A DNA stretch of 64,000 nt from JBCBGF01 sp039820585 (GTDB taxonomy: Bacteria > Pseudomonadota > Alphaproteobacteria > Rhodobacterales > Rhodobacteraceae): positions 29,091 through 93,090 of the forward strand of contig JBCBPV010000004.1 of assembly GCA_039820585.1 (NCBI GenBank). The letters are read 5' to 3'. The notes under the pieces were generated by a model, which had not been told where the DNA came from, did not search any database, and was given only the letters and a program-made list of their open reading frames with translations. This document shows, one piece after another, positions 8,287-17,526 of the stretch. The first letter of the stretch is position 1; every line of letters starts with the position of its first letter. Position numbers and translations under genes: made by a program.

Positions 8287-10212
8287 TCAGTTCAACGCGC
8301 CGGCGGCACGCAGCGCCTCGGCCGCATCGGCATCGTACCACCAGAAGTCCAGCGTCCCCAGCGCAAGTGGCGGCAGCTCATCTGGGTAACGGTACATGTC
8401 CCAGTAGGCGACCCAGTGCTCCTGGTTCGACCATTGCGAAATCCAGAATCCATTGGCCCGCAGCACCCGATCCAACGCCCGCACCCGGGGACGCAGTTCA
8501 TCCAGGGTAGACGCGGCGATGACATCTTCAACCAACCGGTCCACCGCCGGGTCCCGCAGCGCCATCAGGTTGCGAGAGCTGTTGTCGGCGGTTTCGCTGG
8601 AAAACCACTGCTTCAGGCCCGTACTGGGTTCAAACCCCTGCCCGGGCGAATGGTTCGTCAGGTCCCAATCGCCAGAGCGGCGACGCTCCACATATTGCGC
8701 GTTGTCCACCCGGTCGAGCTTTGCGTCGATCCCGATCTGGCGCAGGTTTTCGACGAAGGGGTTCACGATGCGATCAAAGCTGGGGCTGAACTGGATGATC
8801 TCAAGCGTCAGTGTCTCACCGGCTTCATTGCGCAGCATACCGTCCGCGCCGGGGGTCCAACCCGCCTCATCCAACATGCGTGCCGCCTGCCGCAGCACCG
8901 AGCGTTGGGGCAGGTTCTGCGAGACATCATTCGTCGGCGGGATCAAAGCCGGATCGGTCAGGATGCTTTCCGCAAGAAGCCCTTCGTCAACCAGTGGCTG
9001 CAAAACCGCCACCTCTTCCGGTCCAGGCACCCCCTCTGCCGCCAGATCTGACCCACCCCAGAACGAGGCTGGCCGTTCATAAAGACCGAAAAACAGGGTC
9101 TCATTCGTCCACTCAAAGTTGAACAGCATCCGAACGGCATCCCGCGTCCGCGGGTCCTGCCACTTCTCGCGCCGCAGGTTGAAGATAAAGCCCTGCGCGC
9201 TGGTGATGTTGCCGTCAGGAAGGGTTTCTTTCTTCACCCAACCGCGGTTCAGGGCCGGAAAGTCATAGCCCGTGGCCCAAATACGCGACGTGTTTTCCTG
9301 GCGGAACGTGAAGTTCCCCGATTTGAACGCCTCAAACGCCGCGTTCGTGTCGGCGAAATACTCGATCCGCACTTCATCGAAGTTGAACCGCCCGCGGTTG
9401 ATCGGCAAATCGGCGCCCCACCAATCAGGGTCCTTTTCGTAGATAACCTGCCTGCCGAAATCGACATCCTTAAGCACGTAGGGACCCGTGCCCATGAATG
9501 GCACGCTGGCAGATTCATCAAGCCGCGCGCCGGTTTCCTCAAACCAGGCTTTGGAAAACGGGTTCCACAGGCCCACCAGCCCGACCCTGTCCCGCAACGG
9601 CGCGGCTTCGTTGAACTCAAATCGAATGCGATAATCGTCCAGCACATCCACGCTGTCGAAGTACCCATCAATCACTGACCGGAACTCTGCGATCCCTTGT
9701 TCCAGGAACAGGTCGATTGTAAATTTCACATCCTCAGCAGTCATCGGGCTGCCATCCGAGAAAGTCACATCTTCGCGCAGGTTGACGATCACCCAGGCCA
9801 GATCCTCGGGATACTCGATCGTTGTGCACAGATTGCAGTAGATGGAATACGGGTCATCCGCTGCGGCGATCATCAGGTCTTCGTACAAAAGACCGGTACT
9901 CGCCGCAGGCACCCCGGCCCGGGCATAGATGTTGAAACTGTCAAAGTTCCCAACGGTCCCTTGGCTGATCTCACCGCCTTTGGGCGCATCGGGGTTCACA
10001 TAGGCAAAATGCGGAAAATCGGCCGGATACTTCAACTCACCAAAGTTGGAATACCCGTGCGACACCGTCACCCCGTCCTGCGCCTCTGCCGCCGACCACG
10101 CCAACAACGCCGCAAGCGTTCCCGCCGCCAGCCCCATCCATCGTATCCGGCGCGACACATCCGTGTCCGAACGACTGACTACCCGTGCGAACGGTCGGTG
10201 ATCACGCGCCAT
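8287..10212 (-). CDS. yejA: Extracellular peptide-binding protein YejA (SBP family 5)
   Basis: This 641-residue periplasmic binding protein of the DppA/OppA (family 5) fold supplies the Yej importer. I chose the ATG at 10212 because it is preceded by a strong GGAGG at good spacing. It also places the signal sequence (RRIRWMGLAAGTLAALLAW, ending AEA) at the N-terminus; the frame is open further upstream without that signal. The mature part shows the family pattern YVNPDAPKGG near the start, then the long two-lobe body. It is the first gene of yejABEF. A promoter is expected in the 174 bp between it and the cytochrome gene, but I could not identify one confidently. Confidence 0.92.
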   Translation of the reverse strand: MARDHRPFARVVSRSDTDVSRRIRWMGLAAGTLAALLAWSAAEAQDGVTVSHGYSNFGELKYPADFPHFAYVNPDAPKGGEISQGTVGNFDSFNIYARAGVPAASTGLLYEDLMIAAADDPYSIYCNLCTTIEYPEDLAWVIVNLREDVTFSDGSPMTAEDVKFTIDLFLEQGIAEFRSVIDGYFDSVDVLDDYRIRFEFNEAAPLRDRVGLVGLWNPFSKAWFEETGARLDESASVPFMGTGPYVLKDVDFGRQVIYEKDPDWWGADLPINRGRFNFDEVRIEYFADTNAAFEAFKSGNFTFRQENTSRIWATGYDFPALNRGWVKKETLPDGNITSAQGFIFNLRREKWQDPRTRDAVRMLFNFEWTNETLFFGLYERPASFWGGSDLAAEGVPGPEEVAVLQPLVDEGLLAESILTDPALIPPTNDVSQNLPQRSVLRQAARMLDEAGWTPGADGMLRNEAGETLTLEIIQFSPSFDRIVNPFVENLRQIGIDAKLDRVDNAQYVERRRSGDWDLTNHSPGQGFEPSTGLKQWFSSETADNSSRNLMALRDPAVDRLVEDVIAASTLDELRPRVRALDRVLRANGFWISQWSNQEHWVAYWDMYRYPDELPPLALGTLDFWWYDADAAEALRAAGALN

Positions 10213-10332
10213 CGAATTCCTCCGGTCAAAGCGACTGCTACAGCCCAACGTAGTACGATTTAGGCTAATTATCCCGAAGTCGATTGTGCAAGGTGATAAT
10301 GGTTGAAGATTTGGTGATCGGCACAAAGCGCA

Positions 10333-10369
10333 CAAAAAAGGCCGCGTCCCGGGCTCGGGCGCGGCCTTC
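10333..10369 (-). terminator. Rho-independent terminator after the cytochrome c gene
   Basis: A 9-bp perfect stem (AAGGCCGCG, 10338-10346, pairing with 10360-10368) closes a GC-rich loop. On the minus strand it is followed by six T residues (10334-10339). It lies just past the cytochrome c stop at 10387, so it should end that transcript before yejA. Confidence 0.8.
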
Positions 10370-10386
10370 TGAGCAATTTCACGCGC

Positions 10387-10905
10387 CTAGTTGAAGGTCG
10401 CGAGGTAGGCGATGATCGCCGCACGATCTTCGATATCGCGCATCCCGTTGTACGACATCTTCGTGCCCGGCGTGTAGCCCCGGGGATCTTCGAGGAAGGC
10501 CTGCAGGTTGTCTGGCGTCCATTCGCCTTCCTGAGAGGCCATACCATCGGAATAGCTGTAATCCTGCGCAGATGCCTTTGCCCGGCCCACGATACCATGC
10601 AAATATGGCCCGGTGCCGTTCACGCCCGGTTCCAGCGCATGACACGACCGGCAGGCCCGCCACAGGCCTTCGCCATCCTCGGCACTGGCAGATGCGAATA
10701 CGGTTGCGAAATCAACCTCGGCCACTTCGGTTTCCTCACCGGCGGCCTCGTCTTCGCCTGTGTCGATGGAATAGGCCTGTTCGGCGTGCTTGCCGTGTCC
10801 GCCTACGTGATACAGGGCCTCACCAGCCCAGCCCCCCAACAACAAAACAAGCCAGGCGGCGCAGACAGAGCCGACCACTTTTGTCAGGGTCATGGTGTCG
10901 AACAT
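10387..10905 (-). CDS. Membrane-anchored class I cytochrome c (CycM/c552-like)
   Basis: This 172-residue protein has one N-terminal hydrophobic segment (about 9-28) with no obvious cleavage site, so it is probably an anchor. An acidic linker follows, then a cytochrome c domain with the heme-binding CRSCH at 85-89 and the distal Met ligand in GTKMSYNG. This layout matches alphaproteobacterial CycM/c552, which carries electrons from the bc1 complex to cytochrome oxidase at the periplasmic face. The ATG at 10905 (MFDTMTLTK) is the family-typical start; an upstream in-frame ATG at 10923 would add six residues. Confidence 0.9.
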   Translation of the reverse strand: MFDTMTLTKVVGSVCAAWLVLLLGGWAGEALYHVGGHGKHAEQAYSIDTGEDEAAGEETEVAEVDFATVFASASAEDGEGLWRACRSCHALEPGVNGTGPYLHGIVGRAKASAQDYSYSDGMASQEGEWTPDNLQAFLEDPRGYTPGTKMSYNGMRDIEDRAAIIAYLATFN

Positions 10906-11020
10906 GTTTGGTCCAGTTCTCAACGATCAGTCGGAGATATGTATCCGCTTCCAATCAAAAGCTTCAAGGGATATGAGGCGCGACCAAACGCCCTTGCCGG
11001 GCCTTACCTGCGGGACACCC

Positions 11021-11851
11021 ATGGCCCAAAAAATCGCGTTCCAGGGGGAACCTGGCGCCTATTCGCACCAGGCCTGCCATGAAACCCACCCCAACCTCAC
11101 GGCAATCGCCTGCCGCACGTTCGAGGACGTGATCGACACAGTGCGCGGGGGCCGGGCAGATCTCGCAATGCTGCCCGTGGAAAACTCGACCTATGGGCGC
11201 GTGGCCGACATCCATCACCTTCTGCCCGAAAGCGGGTTGCACATCGTGGGCGAGGCATTCGTGCGGGTGCATATCAATCTGCTGGTGGTGCCGGGAACCA
11301 AGCTCGACCAAGTAGAAACCGCGATGAGCCACACAGTGCTTCTGGGCCAGTGCCGCGACTTCCTGCGCACCCAGGGCATACACGGTGTGACGGGTGCAGA
11401 TACCGCCGGATCAGCCAAGGCCGTCGCCGAAATTGCAGATCCCGCACAGGCGGCACTGGCCTCGGAACTGGCGGGCGAGATCTATGGCCTCGACGTTCTG
11501 GCCCGCCATATCGAAGATCACGACAAGAACACCACCCGCTTTCTGGTGATGTCCCCCCAGCCAGACCACACGCGGCGCGGCGATCAGATGGTCACGTCCT
11601 TTGTTTTCCGCGTGCGTAACATCCCCGCCGCGCTCTACAAGGCGATGGGTGGGTTCGCCACGAACGGCATCAACATGACCAAGCTGGAAAGCTACATGGT
11701 GGGCGGGTCTTTTTCAGCCACGCAGTTCTACGCCGACATTGAGGGGCATCCCGAGGACCGGAATGTACAACTGGCCCTGGAAGAGCTGGAATACTTCACG
11801 TCCGAGGTCAAAATCCTGGGTGTGTACCCGTCTGATCCCAACCGACGCTAG
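11021..11851 (+). CDS. pheA: Prephenate dehydratase (monofunctional)
   Basis: This 276-residue enzyme converts prephenate to phenylpyruvate in phenylalanine synthesis. The N-terminal PDT domain starts with IAFQGEPGAYSHQAC and contains the PVENSTYGR catalytic block and NTTRFLV (the TRF motif). The C-terminal ACT domain (about 195-270) carries the ESYMVGG-type regulatory segment (KLESYMVGGSFSATQFY), predicting allosteric control by phenylalanine. There is no chorismate mutase domain. The ATG at 11021 aligns with family starts; the frame is open 129 bp further upstream without homology. It is divergent from the cytochrome gene. Confidence 0.95.
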   Translation: MAQKIAFQGEPGAYSHQACHETHPNLTAIACRTFEDVIDTVRGGRADLAMLPVENSTYGRVADIHHLLPESGLHIVGEAFVRVHINLLVVPGTKLDQVETAMSHTVLLGQCRDFLRTQGIHGVTGADTAGSAKAVAEIADPAQAALASELAGEIYGLDVLARHIEDHDKNTTRFLVMSPQPDHTRRGDQMVTSFVFRVRNIPAALYKAMGGFATNGINMTKLESYMVGGSFSATQFYADIEGHPEDRNVQLALEELEYFTSEVKILGVYPSDPNRR

Positions 11852-12312
11852 GCTGCCGCCGCGCGGCGCCCGGCATCGTGGGCATAGCCGCGCACGATCT
11901 CTTCGAACTGCCGCGAGATCCGCGCCTTGGCCAGTTGCAGCGACTGCAACAGCATCCGCTCGCGAAACGCATGCGCCCGCACCGTCATCGCGGCACGCAG
12001 CCGCGTTTTGTTCAGCGACAGGGCCGACAGGTTCACCTCCAACTCACACGACAAGGCCCCGCTCTCAGCCGTCAGCAGCGTCATACCCGGCGGGGTCCAA
12101 TCCGCCAGCTTGCAATGCACGTCATAAACCTGCGACCGCATTGTCACGTCGGCGCGCCAGGCCATGCCCACATCGGGCGCGTCCAGCGTATCGGTGCGCA
12201 CCACCTGAATGCCCCGCCGCAGGATCTGTCGTTCGAGATAGTCGAAATCAGACACCGCCACGAACGCCTCATTCAGCGGTGCGTCAATGTCTTCTCGCGT
12301 CGATAGTTTCAT
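11848..12312 (-). CDS. SRPBCC-fold hypothetical protein
   Basis: This 154-residue cytoplasmic protein begins with KLSTREDIDAPLNEAFVAVSDF, the usual first strand and helix of START/SRPBCC (polyketide cyclase-like) domains. A long C-terminal helix rich in Arg and Ala follows. The domain forms a hydrophobic pocket, but no ligand can be named. Its stop overlaps the pheA stop by 4 bp in convergent orientation. It sits 34 bp after nudC and may be co-transcribed with it. Confidence 0.75.
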   Translation of the reverse strand: MKLSTREDIDAPLNEAFVAVSDFDYLERQILRRGIQVVRTDTLDAPDVGMAWRADVTMRSQVYDVHCKLADWTPPGMTLLTAESGALSCELEVNLSALSLNKTRLRAAMTVRAHAFRERMLLQSLQLAKARISRQFEEIVRGYAHDAGRRAAAA

Positions 12313-12346
12313 CTCGGTCTCTGTCTGCTCGCCAGTTGCGTGTTAC

Positions 12347-13309
12347 CTAGCCTAGCCGGTCCGCCAGCCAATGCGAGATAAGAAAGTTCGCAATGGAGCC
12401 TTTGCGCGCGGCTTTCATGTTATCATTCCGCCCGGCAAACACCTCGGCCATGTCTTCCCGCGACACCCATTGGGCATCCTCCAGTTCCACAGGATCCAGC
12501 GTGATTTCTCGCGCCGTGGCATGCCCATGGCACCCCATCATCAGTGATGAGGGGAACGGCCAGGGTTGCGAGGCCAGGTAGCTGACCCGTCCGATCGGCA
12601 CCCCCGCCTCTTCCAGCACCTCGCGCCGCACCGCGGCCTCCACCGTCTCACCAGGTTCCACAAACCCTGCGAGCAGCGAATACATCCCCTCGGGCCAGCC
12701 CGGCGAGCGGCCGACCAATACATCATTTCCCAGCGTCACCAGCATAATCACCACCGGATCGGTGCGCGGGAAATGATGCGCCCCGCAGGCCGGGCAGGTC
12801 CGCTGCCAGCCCGCCAGGCTGACCTCTGACTTTGTCCCGCAGCGCGCACAAAAGCCGTGGGTCTGGTGCCAGCCCAAAATCGCGCGCGCGGTGGCCGCCA
12901 GTTCGGCCTCGCGCGGGGTCAGACAGGTCATCGCCCCGCGCAGTTCCGCGAAGACATCCGTATCGGGCAGATCCGGGTGACGTTGTTCGGACGGGTCGAA
13001 AAACGCGTTTAGCGTGTTCGGCACGGCGTCCGGTTCCCAAGCAGAGATATCGGCGGCAAACCACGCGGTCGTCTCGTCACGACCCAAGAACACTGGCGCC
13101 TCTGCCGCGTGGCTTAGAACCGCATGATCACTGGGCACCAGACCCAATGCACGATCCTCACCGGCGAAAAGCGGCTTGCCCCGCCAGATCGGCAGCACCC
13201 GCGCGCCGGGTGATTGGTAAAGCGCTGATATCCCACCCGGATCTGTTCGCAGCTCTGTCGCACGATCCAGGCCCGATCCCCCAAAGGTCACCGTTTCCGC
13301 CAGCCGCAT
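12347..13309 (-). CDS. nudC: NAD(+)/NADH diphosphatase NudC
   Basis: This 320-residue protein has an N-terminal NudC domain. A four-Cys zinc ribbon (CARCG ... CPACG) and HFPRTDPVVIMLV come next. The Nudix box (GFVEPGETVEAAVRREVLEE, continuing AGV) follows. The SQPWPFP-S signature that separates NudC from other Nudix enzymes is present. It hydrolyses NADH/NAD+ and can remove NAD caps from RNA. All metal-binding glutamates of the Nudix box are present. Confidence 0.95.
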   Translation of the reverse strand: MRLAETVTFGGSGLDRATELRTDPGGISALYQSPGARVLPIWRGKPLFAGEDRALGLVPSDHAVLSHAAEAPVFLGRDETTAWFAADISAWEPDAVPNTLNAFFDPSEQRHPDLPDTDVFAELRGAMTCLTPREAELAATARAILGWHQTHGFCARCGTKSEVSLAGWQRTCPACGAHHFPRTDPVVIMLVTLGNDVLVGRSPGWPEGMYSLLAGFVEPGETVEAAVRREVLEEAGVPIGRVSYLASQPWPFPSSLMMGCHGHATAREITLDPVELEDAQWVSREDMAEVFAGRNDNMKAARKGSIANFLISHWLADRLG

Positions 13310-13515
13310 TCCTTGCCCCTCGTTTTTTCCCGCTTTGACACACCTGCCGGGCCAAGTACACTTCGATTGCCGCGCTACCGGCGCGACGGCTGCATGACTT
13401 CGCTAGAAATCGATTGCCCGCACACGCATAGCGTGTATTTTCGTGTTTTGAAGCTTTCACATCGCCGTCGTCGCCCCACCATAGCGTGCGCTCCAAGCCA
13501 ATAAGGGAGCCACCC

Positions 13516-15492
13516 ATGAAAAAGTCATTCCACCCCATGAGCCGCCGCATGTTCCTTGCCACCAGCACCGCCAGTGCGGCGCTAACCGTGCTGCACCCTT
13601 TCTCAGCGCATGCATCCGCCGGCCAAGCGCATCTGCGCGTGATGGAGACCACGGACCTCCATGTGCATGTCTACCCTTACGACTACTATTCGGACCGTGA
13701 AGTCGACACCGTGGGCCTGGCCCGCACCGCCGCCCATGTCGCCGACATCCGGGCCGAGGCGACCAACAGCTTGCTGGTGGACAACGGCGACTTCCTGCAG
13801 GGCAACCCGATGGGTGACTACATCGCTTATGAGCGGGGGATGAAAGAGGGCGACATGCACCCGGTCATCACCGCGATGAATACGCTGGGCTTCGATGCCT
13901 CGACACTGGGCAACCATGAGTTCAACTATGGCCTCGACTTCCTCATGAAATCGCTGGATGGCGCGGATTTCCCAGTCGTGTCAGCCAACGTGGCCAAGAC
14001 GCTGGGCGGCTCGCCGACCGAGGACGACACGCTCGTGCCGCCCTATGTGATCCTCGACCGCATGCTGACCGATGGCGCGGGCGAGGCGCATCCAATCCGC
14101 ATCGGCCTGATTGGCTTTGTCCCGCCCCAGATCATGAACTGGGACAGGCGGCACCTGGAAGGCAACGTGTCGGCCCGCGACATCCTGGAAACGGCACAGG
14201 CCTACATCCCGCAGATGCGCGAAGAGGGGGCCGAGATTATTCTGGCGCTGTCGCATTCCGGGATCGGGTCTGCAGATGCCACCGACGGGATGGAAAACGC
14301 CTCTGTCCCGCTGGCCGCCATCGACGGGATCGACGGGCTGATGACGGGCCACAGCCACCTGGTCTTCCCCTCGCCCAGCTACGATGACTTCGCCGCCGTC
14401 GACACCACCACCGGCACGATCCATGGCAAGCCCGCCACGATGGGCGGCTTCTGGGGGTCGCACCTCGGTGTGATCGACCTGCTATTGGAACGCGACGGCA
14501 ACACCTGGCGCGTCGCCGGGCACAGCGTTGAGACACGGCCCATCTCGCAGCGCAACGAAGACCGCTCCATCACCGCGTTGGTGGACAGCGATACCGCGAT
14601 TCTCGATGCGGTCGCACAAGACCACGAGGAAACGCTGGCCTATGTCCGCCGCGCTGTGGGCAAAACCGATGCCCCGCTCCACAGTTACTTCGCACTGGTG
14701 GCCGATGACCCCTCGGTGCAGATCGTATCGATTGCCCAGAAGTGGTACGTCGAACAGATGCTCGCAGGCAGCCAATATGCCGGTCTTCCGGTCCTGTCCG
14801 CCGCCGCCCCGTTCAAAGCGGGCGGTCGCGGGGGCCCAGAGTATTTCACCGACGTCCCCGCAGGCGATGTGGCGATCAAGAACGTGGCCGATCTGTACCT
14901 CTACCCCAACACCGTGCGCGCGGTGAAAGTCACTGGGGCCGAGCTGCGCGATTGGCTGGAACGCTCCGTTGGTATCTTCAACCAGGTGGAGCCGGGCGCG
15001 GGCGATCAGGTGCTTCTGAACCCCGATTTCCCCAGCTACAATTTCGACGTGATCGACGGCGTGACCTATCAGGTTGACCTGTCGCAACCGTCCAAGTTTA
15101 CGCCCAAGGGAGAACTGGCCAACCCCGACGCCCAGCGCATCGTGGACCTGATGCATGACGGCCAGCCCGTGACCGATGACATGGAGTTTGTGATCGCCAC
15201 CAACAACTACCGCGCCTCGGGCGGGGGCAGCTTTCCTGGTGCGAATGGCGATACCATCATCCTGGAAGCGCCCGATACCAACCGCGATGTGATCGTGCGC
15301 TACATCGTCGAACAGGGCACCATCGACCCGAAGGCGGACGCGAATTGGACGTTCATGCCCCTGCCCGGCACCAGCGTTCTGTTCGATACGGGCCCCGCGG
15401 CAGAACGCTATCTCGACGATGTCAAAGGTGTCGCGATCGAACCCGCGGGCGAAGGCCCCGACGGGTTCGCCCGCTTCCGCATCCAGCTGTGA
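13516..15492 (+). CDS. cpdB: 2',3'-cyclic-nucleotide 2'-phosphodiesterase / 3'-nucleotidase, periplasmic
   Basis: The protein has 658 residues. A Tat-type signal (SRRMFLA near residues 9-15, ending SAHASA) leads into a calcineurin-like metallophosphatase domain. Metal-binding motifs are TTDLHVHV, DNGDFLQG, GNHEFNYG and TGHSHLVF. A C-terminal 5'-nucleotidase domain begins near residue 390. Family members scavenge phosphate and nucleosides from 2',3'-cyclic nucleotides and 3'-AMP in the periplasm. The ATG at 13516 has AAGGGAG upstream; an in-frame ATG at 13486 lies before that ribosome-binding site and would bury the signal. Confidence 0.93.
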   Translation: MKKSFHPMSRRMFLATSTASAALTVLHPFSAHASAGQAHLRVMETTDLHVHVYPYDYYSDREVDTVGLARTAAHVADIRAEATNSLLVDNGDFLQGNPMGDYIAYERGMKEGDMHPVITAMNTLGFDASTLGNHEFNYGLDFLMKSLDGADFPVVSANVAKTLGGSPTEDDTLVPPYVILDRMLTDGAGEAHPIRIGLIGFVPPQIMNWDRRHLEGNVSARDILETAQAYIPQMREEGAEIILALSHSGIGSADATDGMENASVPLAAIDGIDGLMTGHSHLVFPSPSYDDFAAVDTTTGTIHGKPATMGGFWGSHLGVIDLLLERDGNTWRVAGHSVETRPISQRNEDRSITALVDSDTAILDAVAQDHEETLAYVRRAVGKTDAPLHSYFALVADDPSVQIVSIAQKWYVEQMLAGSQYAGLPVLSAAAPFKAGGRGGPEYFTDVPAGDVAIKNVADLYLYPNTVRAVKVTGAELRDWLERSVGIFNQVEPGAGDQVLLNPDFPSYNFDVIDGVTYQVDLSQPSKFTPKGELANPDAQRIVDLMHDGQPVTDDMEFVIATNNYRASGGGSFPGANGDTIILEAPDTNRDVIVRYIVEQGTIDPKADANWTFMPLPGTSVLFDTGPAAERYLDDVKGVAIEPAGEGPDGFARFRIQL

Positions 15493-15500
15493 TCAACGCG

Positions 15501-15519
15501 GGGCGCCCCAGCGGCGCCC
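15501..15519 (+). terminator. GC-rich hairpin after cpdB
   Basis: GGGCGCC (15501-15507) and GGCGCCC (15513-15519) form a perfect 7-bp stem with a 5-base loop, 8 bp after the cpdB stop. No T run follows, so it is at best a weak terminator or mRNA 3'-end stabiliser. Confidence 0.35.
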
Positions 15520-15677
15520 TGCCCCACCGCCCGTCAAACCGGCGAATCCCCAGGCGTTTGCTGAATTTTCAGGCGTTTTGGCCCTGCGGCGCCTTGCATT
15601 TGCCCCGCTCTCTCGCCCTTATGTCCCACAAGCGCCAAACAAGCGCGCAGCACTTACTCTGTGGGGAGACACTTAAT

Positions 15678-16679
15678 ATGTACCTGAAATCCATCGTTGC
15701 CGCCTCCGCCCTTGCCTGGGCCGGGGCCGCAACCGCCCAGACCGATGTGCCCTTCGCACTCGACTGGAAATTCGAAGGGCCCTCTGCGCCCTATTTCGCC
15801 GCCATCGACAACGGCCACTTTGAGGAAGCCGGGCTTGCCGTGGAAATCGCCGCTGGCCAGGGCTCGCTCGACGCGATCCCGAAGGTCGCAACCGGCGCGT
15901 TTCCGATGGGCTTTGCCGACATCAACTCGCTGATCAAATTCCTCGACCAGAACCCCGGCGCGCCTGTCACCGCCGTGATGATGATCTATGACAAGCCCCC
16001 CTTTGCGGTCGTTGGCCGCAAAAGCCTGGGCGTCGAAGGCCCCGGCGATCTGGAAGGCAAGATCTTGGGCGCACCGCCCCCCGACGGCGCGTGGGCCCAG
16101 TTCCCGGCCTTCGCCACCGCCAATGGCATCGACGTGAGCGCGATAACGGTGGAACCTGTGGGCTTCCCGACGCGCGAACCGATGCTGGCCGAGGGTCAGG
16201 TTGACGCGATCACCGGATTCTCGTTCTCGTCCTACCTCAACCTCGTGCGCCTGGGCGTGCCGGAAGATGACATCTCGACCATCCTGATGGCCGATCACGG
16301 GTTGGAACTCTATGGCAATGCGATCATTGCAAATACCGAGTTCGCAGAAGCCAACCCGGAAATCGTCTCGGGCTTCCTCGCCGCAGTCGCCGCCGGTTGG
16401 AAAGACGCCATCGCCGATCCGGCGGCCGCCACCGCCAGCCTGATGGAGCGGAACCCGGCCGCGGATGCCGCCCTTGAACAGCGGCGCCTGCAACTGTCGA
16501 TCGATGCCAATGTGGTGACCGATTACACCACTGCCAACGGCATGGGCATGATCGACGCCGACCGCATGGCAAAGGCGCTGGAACAACTGGCCGAAACCTA
16601 TGAGTTCCAGAATGCGCCCGATGCGTCGCTTTACTTCACCGATGCCTACCTGCCCCAGGGCGGGTTCGCGCTGAACTAA
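15678..16679 (+). CDS. ABC transporter substrate-binding protein, NMT1/SsuA/ThiY-like
   Basis: This 333-residue periplasmic binding protein has a short Sec signal (about 1-21, ending ATAQ). The NMT1/THI5-like pattern follows: FALDWKFEGPSAPYFAAIDNGHF, then GQGSLDAIPKVATGAFPMGF. Homologues bind hydroxymethylpyrimidine, nitrate/taurine-like anions or other small organics. The ligand here is unknown. I checked the 185-bp leader for a TPP riboswitch core and saw none, which weakens a thiamine-precursor role. The start at 15678 has GGGGAG upstream. It is the first gene of a three-gene importer. Confidence 0.88.
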   Translation: MYLKSIVAASALAWAGAATAQTDVPFALDWKFEGPSAPYFAAIDNGHFEEAGLAVEIAAGQGSLDAIPKVATGAFPMGFADINSLIKFLDQNPGAPVTAVMMIYDKPPFAVVGRKSLGVEGPGDLEGKILGAPPPDGAWAQFPAFATANGIDVSAITVEPVGFPTREPMLAEGQVDAITGFSFSSYLNLVRLGVPEDDISTILMADHGLELYGNAIIANTEFAEANPEIVSGFLAAVAAGWKDAIADPAAATASLMERNPAADAALEQRRLQLSIDANVVTDYTTANGMGMIDADRMAKALEQLAETYEFQNAPDASLYFTDAYLPQGGFALN

Positions 16680-16720
16680 GGCCATGGGCGCGGGTCCGCG
16701 TGGCCCGCGCCCACCGCAAA

Positions 16721-17512
16721 ATGTCAGAGAACCTTATCGACATCAAAGGCGTCACCCACGCCTACAAGACCCAAAGCGGGCCCTTGCCCGTTCTGGACAA
16801 CTTGAACGTCGCCGTACCCGAGGGTGGGTTCGCTGCCGTGGTCGGCCCATCAGGGTGCGGGAAATCCACGCTGACCAAACTGGTCGCGGGGCTGATGAAG
16901 CCCGATCAGGGCGAAGTCTGGCTGCATGGCGAAAAGGTCAAAGGCCCCCGCTCCACCGTGGGCATGGCCTTTCAGAACCCAGTGCTGCTGGAATGGCGCA
17001 CGATCCTGAAAAACGTCCTTCTGCCGCTGGAAATCGTGCCAACGAAGCTCAGCCGCAAACAGGCCGAAGATCGCGCGCGCTACCTTCTGGCGCTGGTCGG
17101 GCTCGATGGTTTTGAGGATAAACGCCCCTCTGAGCTCTCAGGCGGCATGCGCCAGCGCGCCTCGCTCTGTCGTGCGCTGATCCACCAGCCCGACGTCCTG
17201 ATCCTAGATGAACCTTTCGGCGCGCTCGATGCCTTCACCCGCGAAGACCTGTGGCAGATCATGCACAACGTCAAAGCCGAAGAGCCGTTCACCGGCGTGT
17301 TGATCACCCACGACCTGCGAGAGTCGATCTTCCTTGCCGACGAAGTGATCGTGCTGTCGGGCCGCCCTGCCACCACGCAGTTTCGCCTGCAAGTGCCGTC
17401 AGATGGCCCGCGCACGCTGGATCACCTCTACACCCCCGAAGCCGCCGAGATGCTGAACACGCTGCGCCACCAGATTGAGATCGCCCAGGGCCGCGCACCC
17501 GCCGCAGCCTGA
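16721..17512 (+). CDS. ABC transporter ATP-binding protein (nitrate/sulfonate/pyrimidine type)
   Basis: This 263-residue single ABC cassette has Walker A GPSGCGKS, the Q-loop in MAFQNP, signature ELSGGMRQRASL, Walker B DVLILDEP and the switch histidine in ITHDLRESIFLAD. The LSGGMRQR and FGALDAFTRE patterns are typical of SsuB/TauB/ThiZ-class importers. I prefer the ATG at 16721 to the GTG at 16700 because the sequence from MSENLIDIKG matches family starts. It lies 41 bp after the binding-protein gene and 14 bp before the permease. Confidence 0.92.
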   Translation: MSENLIDIKGVTHAYKTQSGPLPVLDNLNVAVPEGGFAAVVGPSGCGKSTLTKLVAGLMKPDQGEVWLHGEKVKGPRSTVGMAFQNPVLLEWRTILKNVLLPLEIVPTKLSRKQAEDRARYLLALVGLDGFEDKRPSELSGGMRQRASLCRALIHQPDVLILDEPFGALDAFTREDLWQIMHNVKAEEPFTGVLITHDLRESIFLADEVIVLSGRPATTQFRLQVPSDGPRTLDHLYTPEAAEMLNTLRHQIEIAQGRAPAAA

Positions 17513-17526
17513 GAACGAGGAACGCC

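Noticed and set aside
15493..15677. TPP riboswitch ahead of the NMT1/ThiY-like importer
   Set aside because: I looked for the CTGAGA and ACCTGA-type core elements and did not see them.
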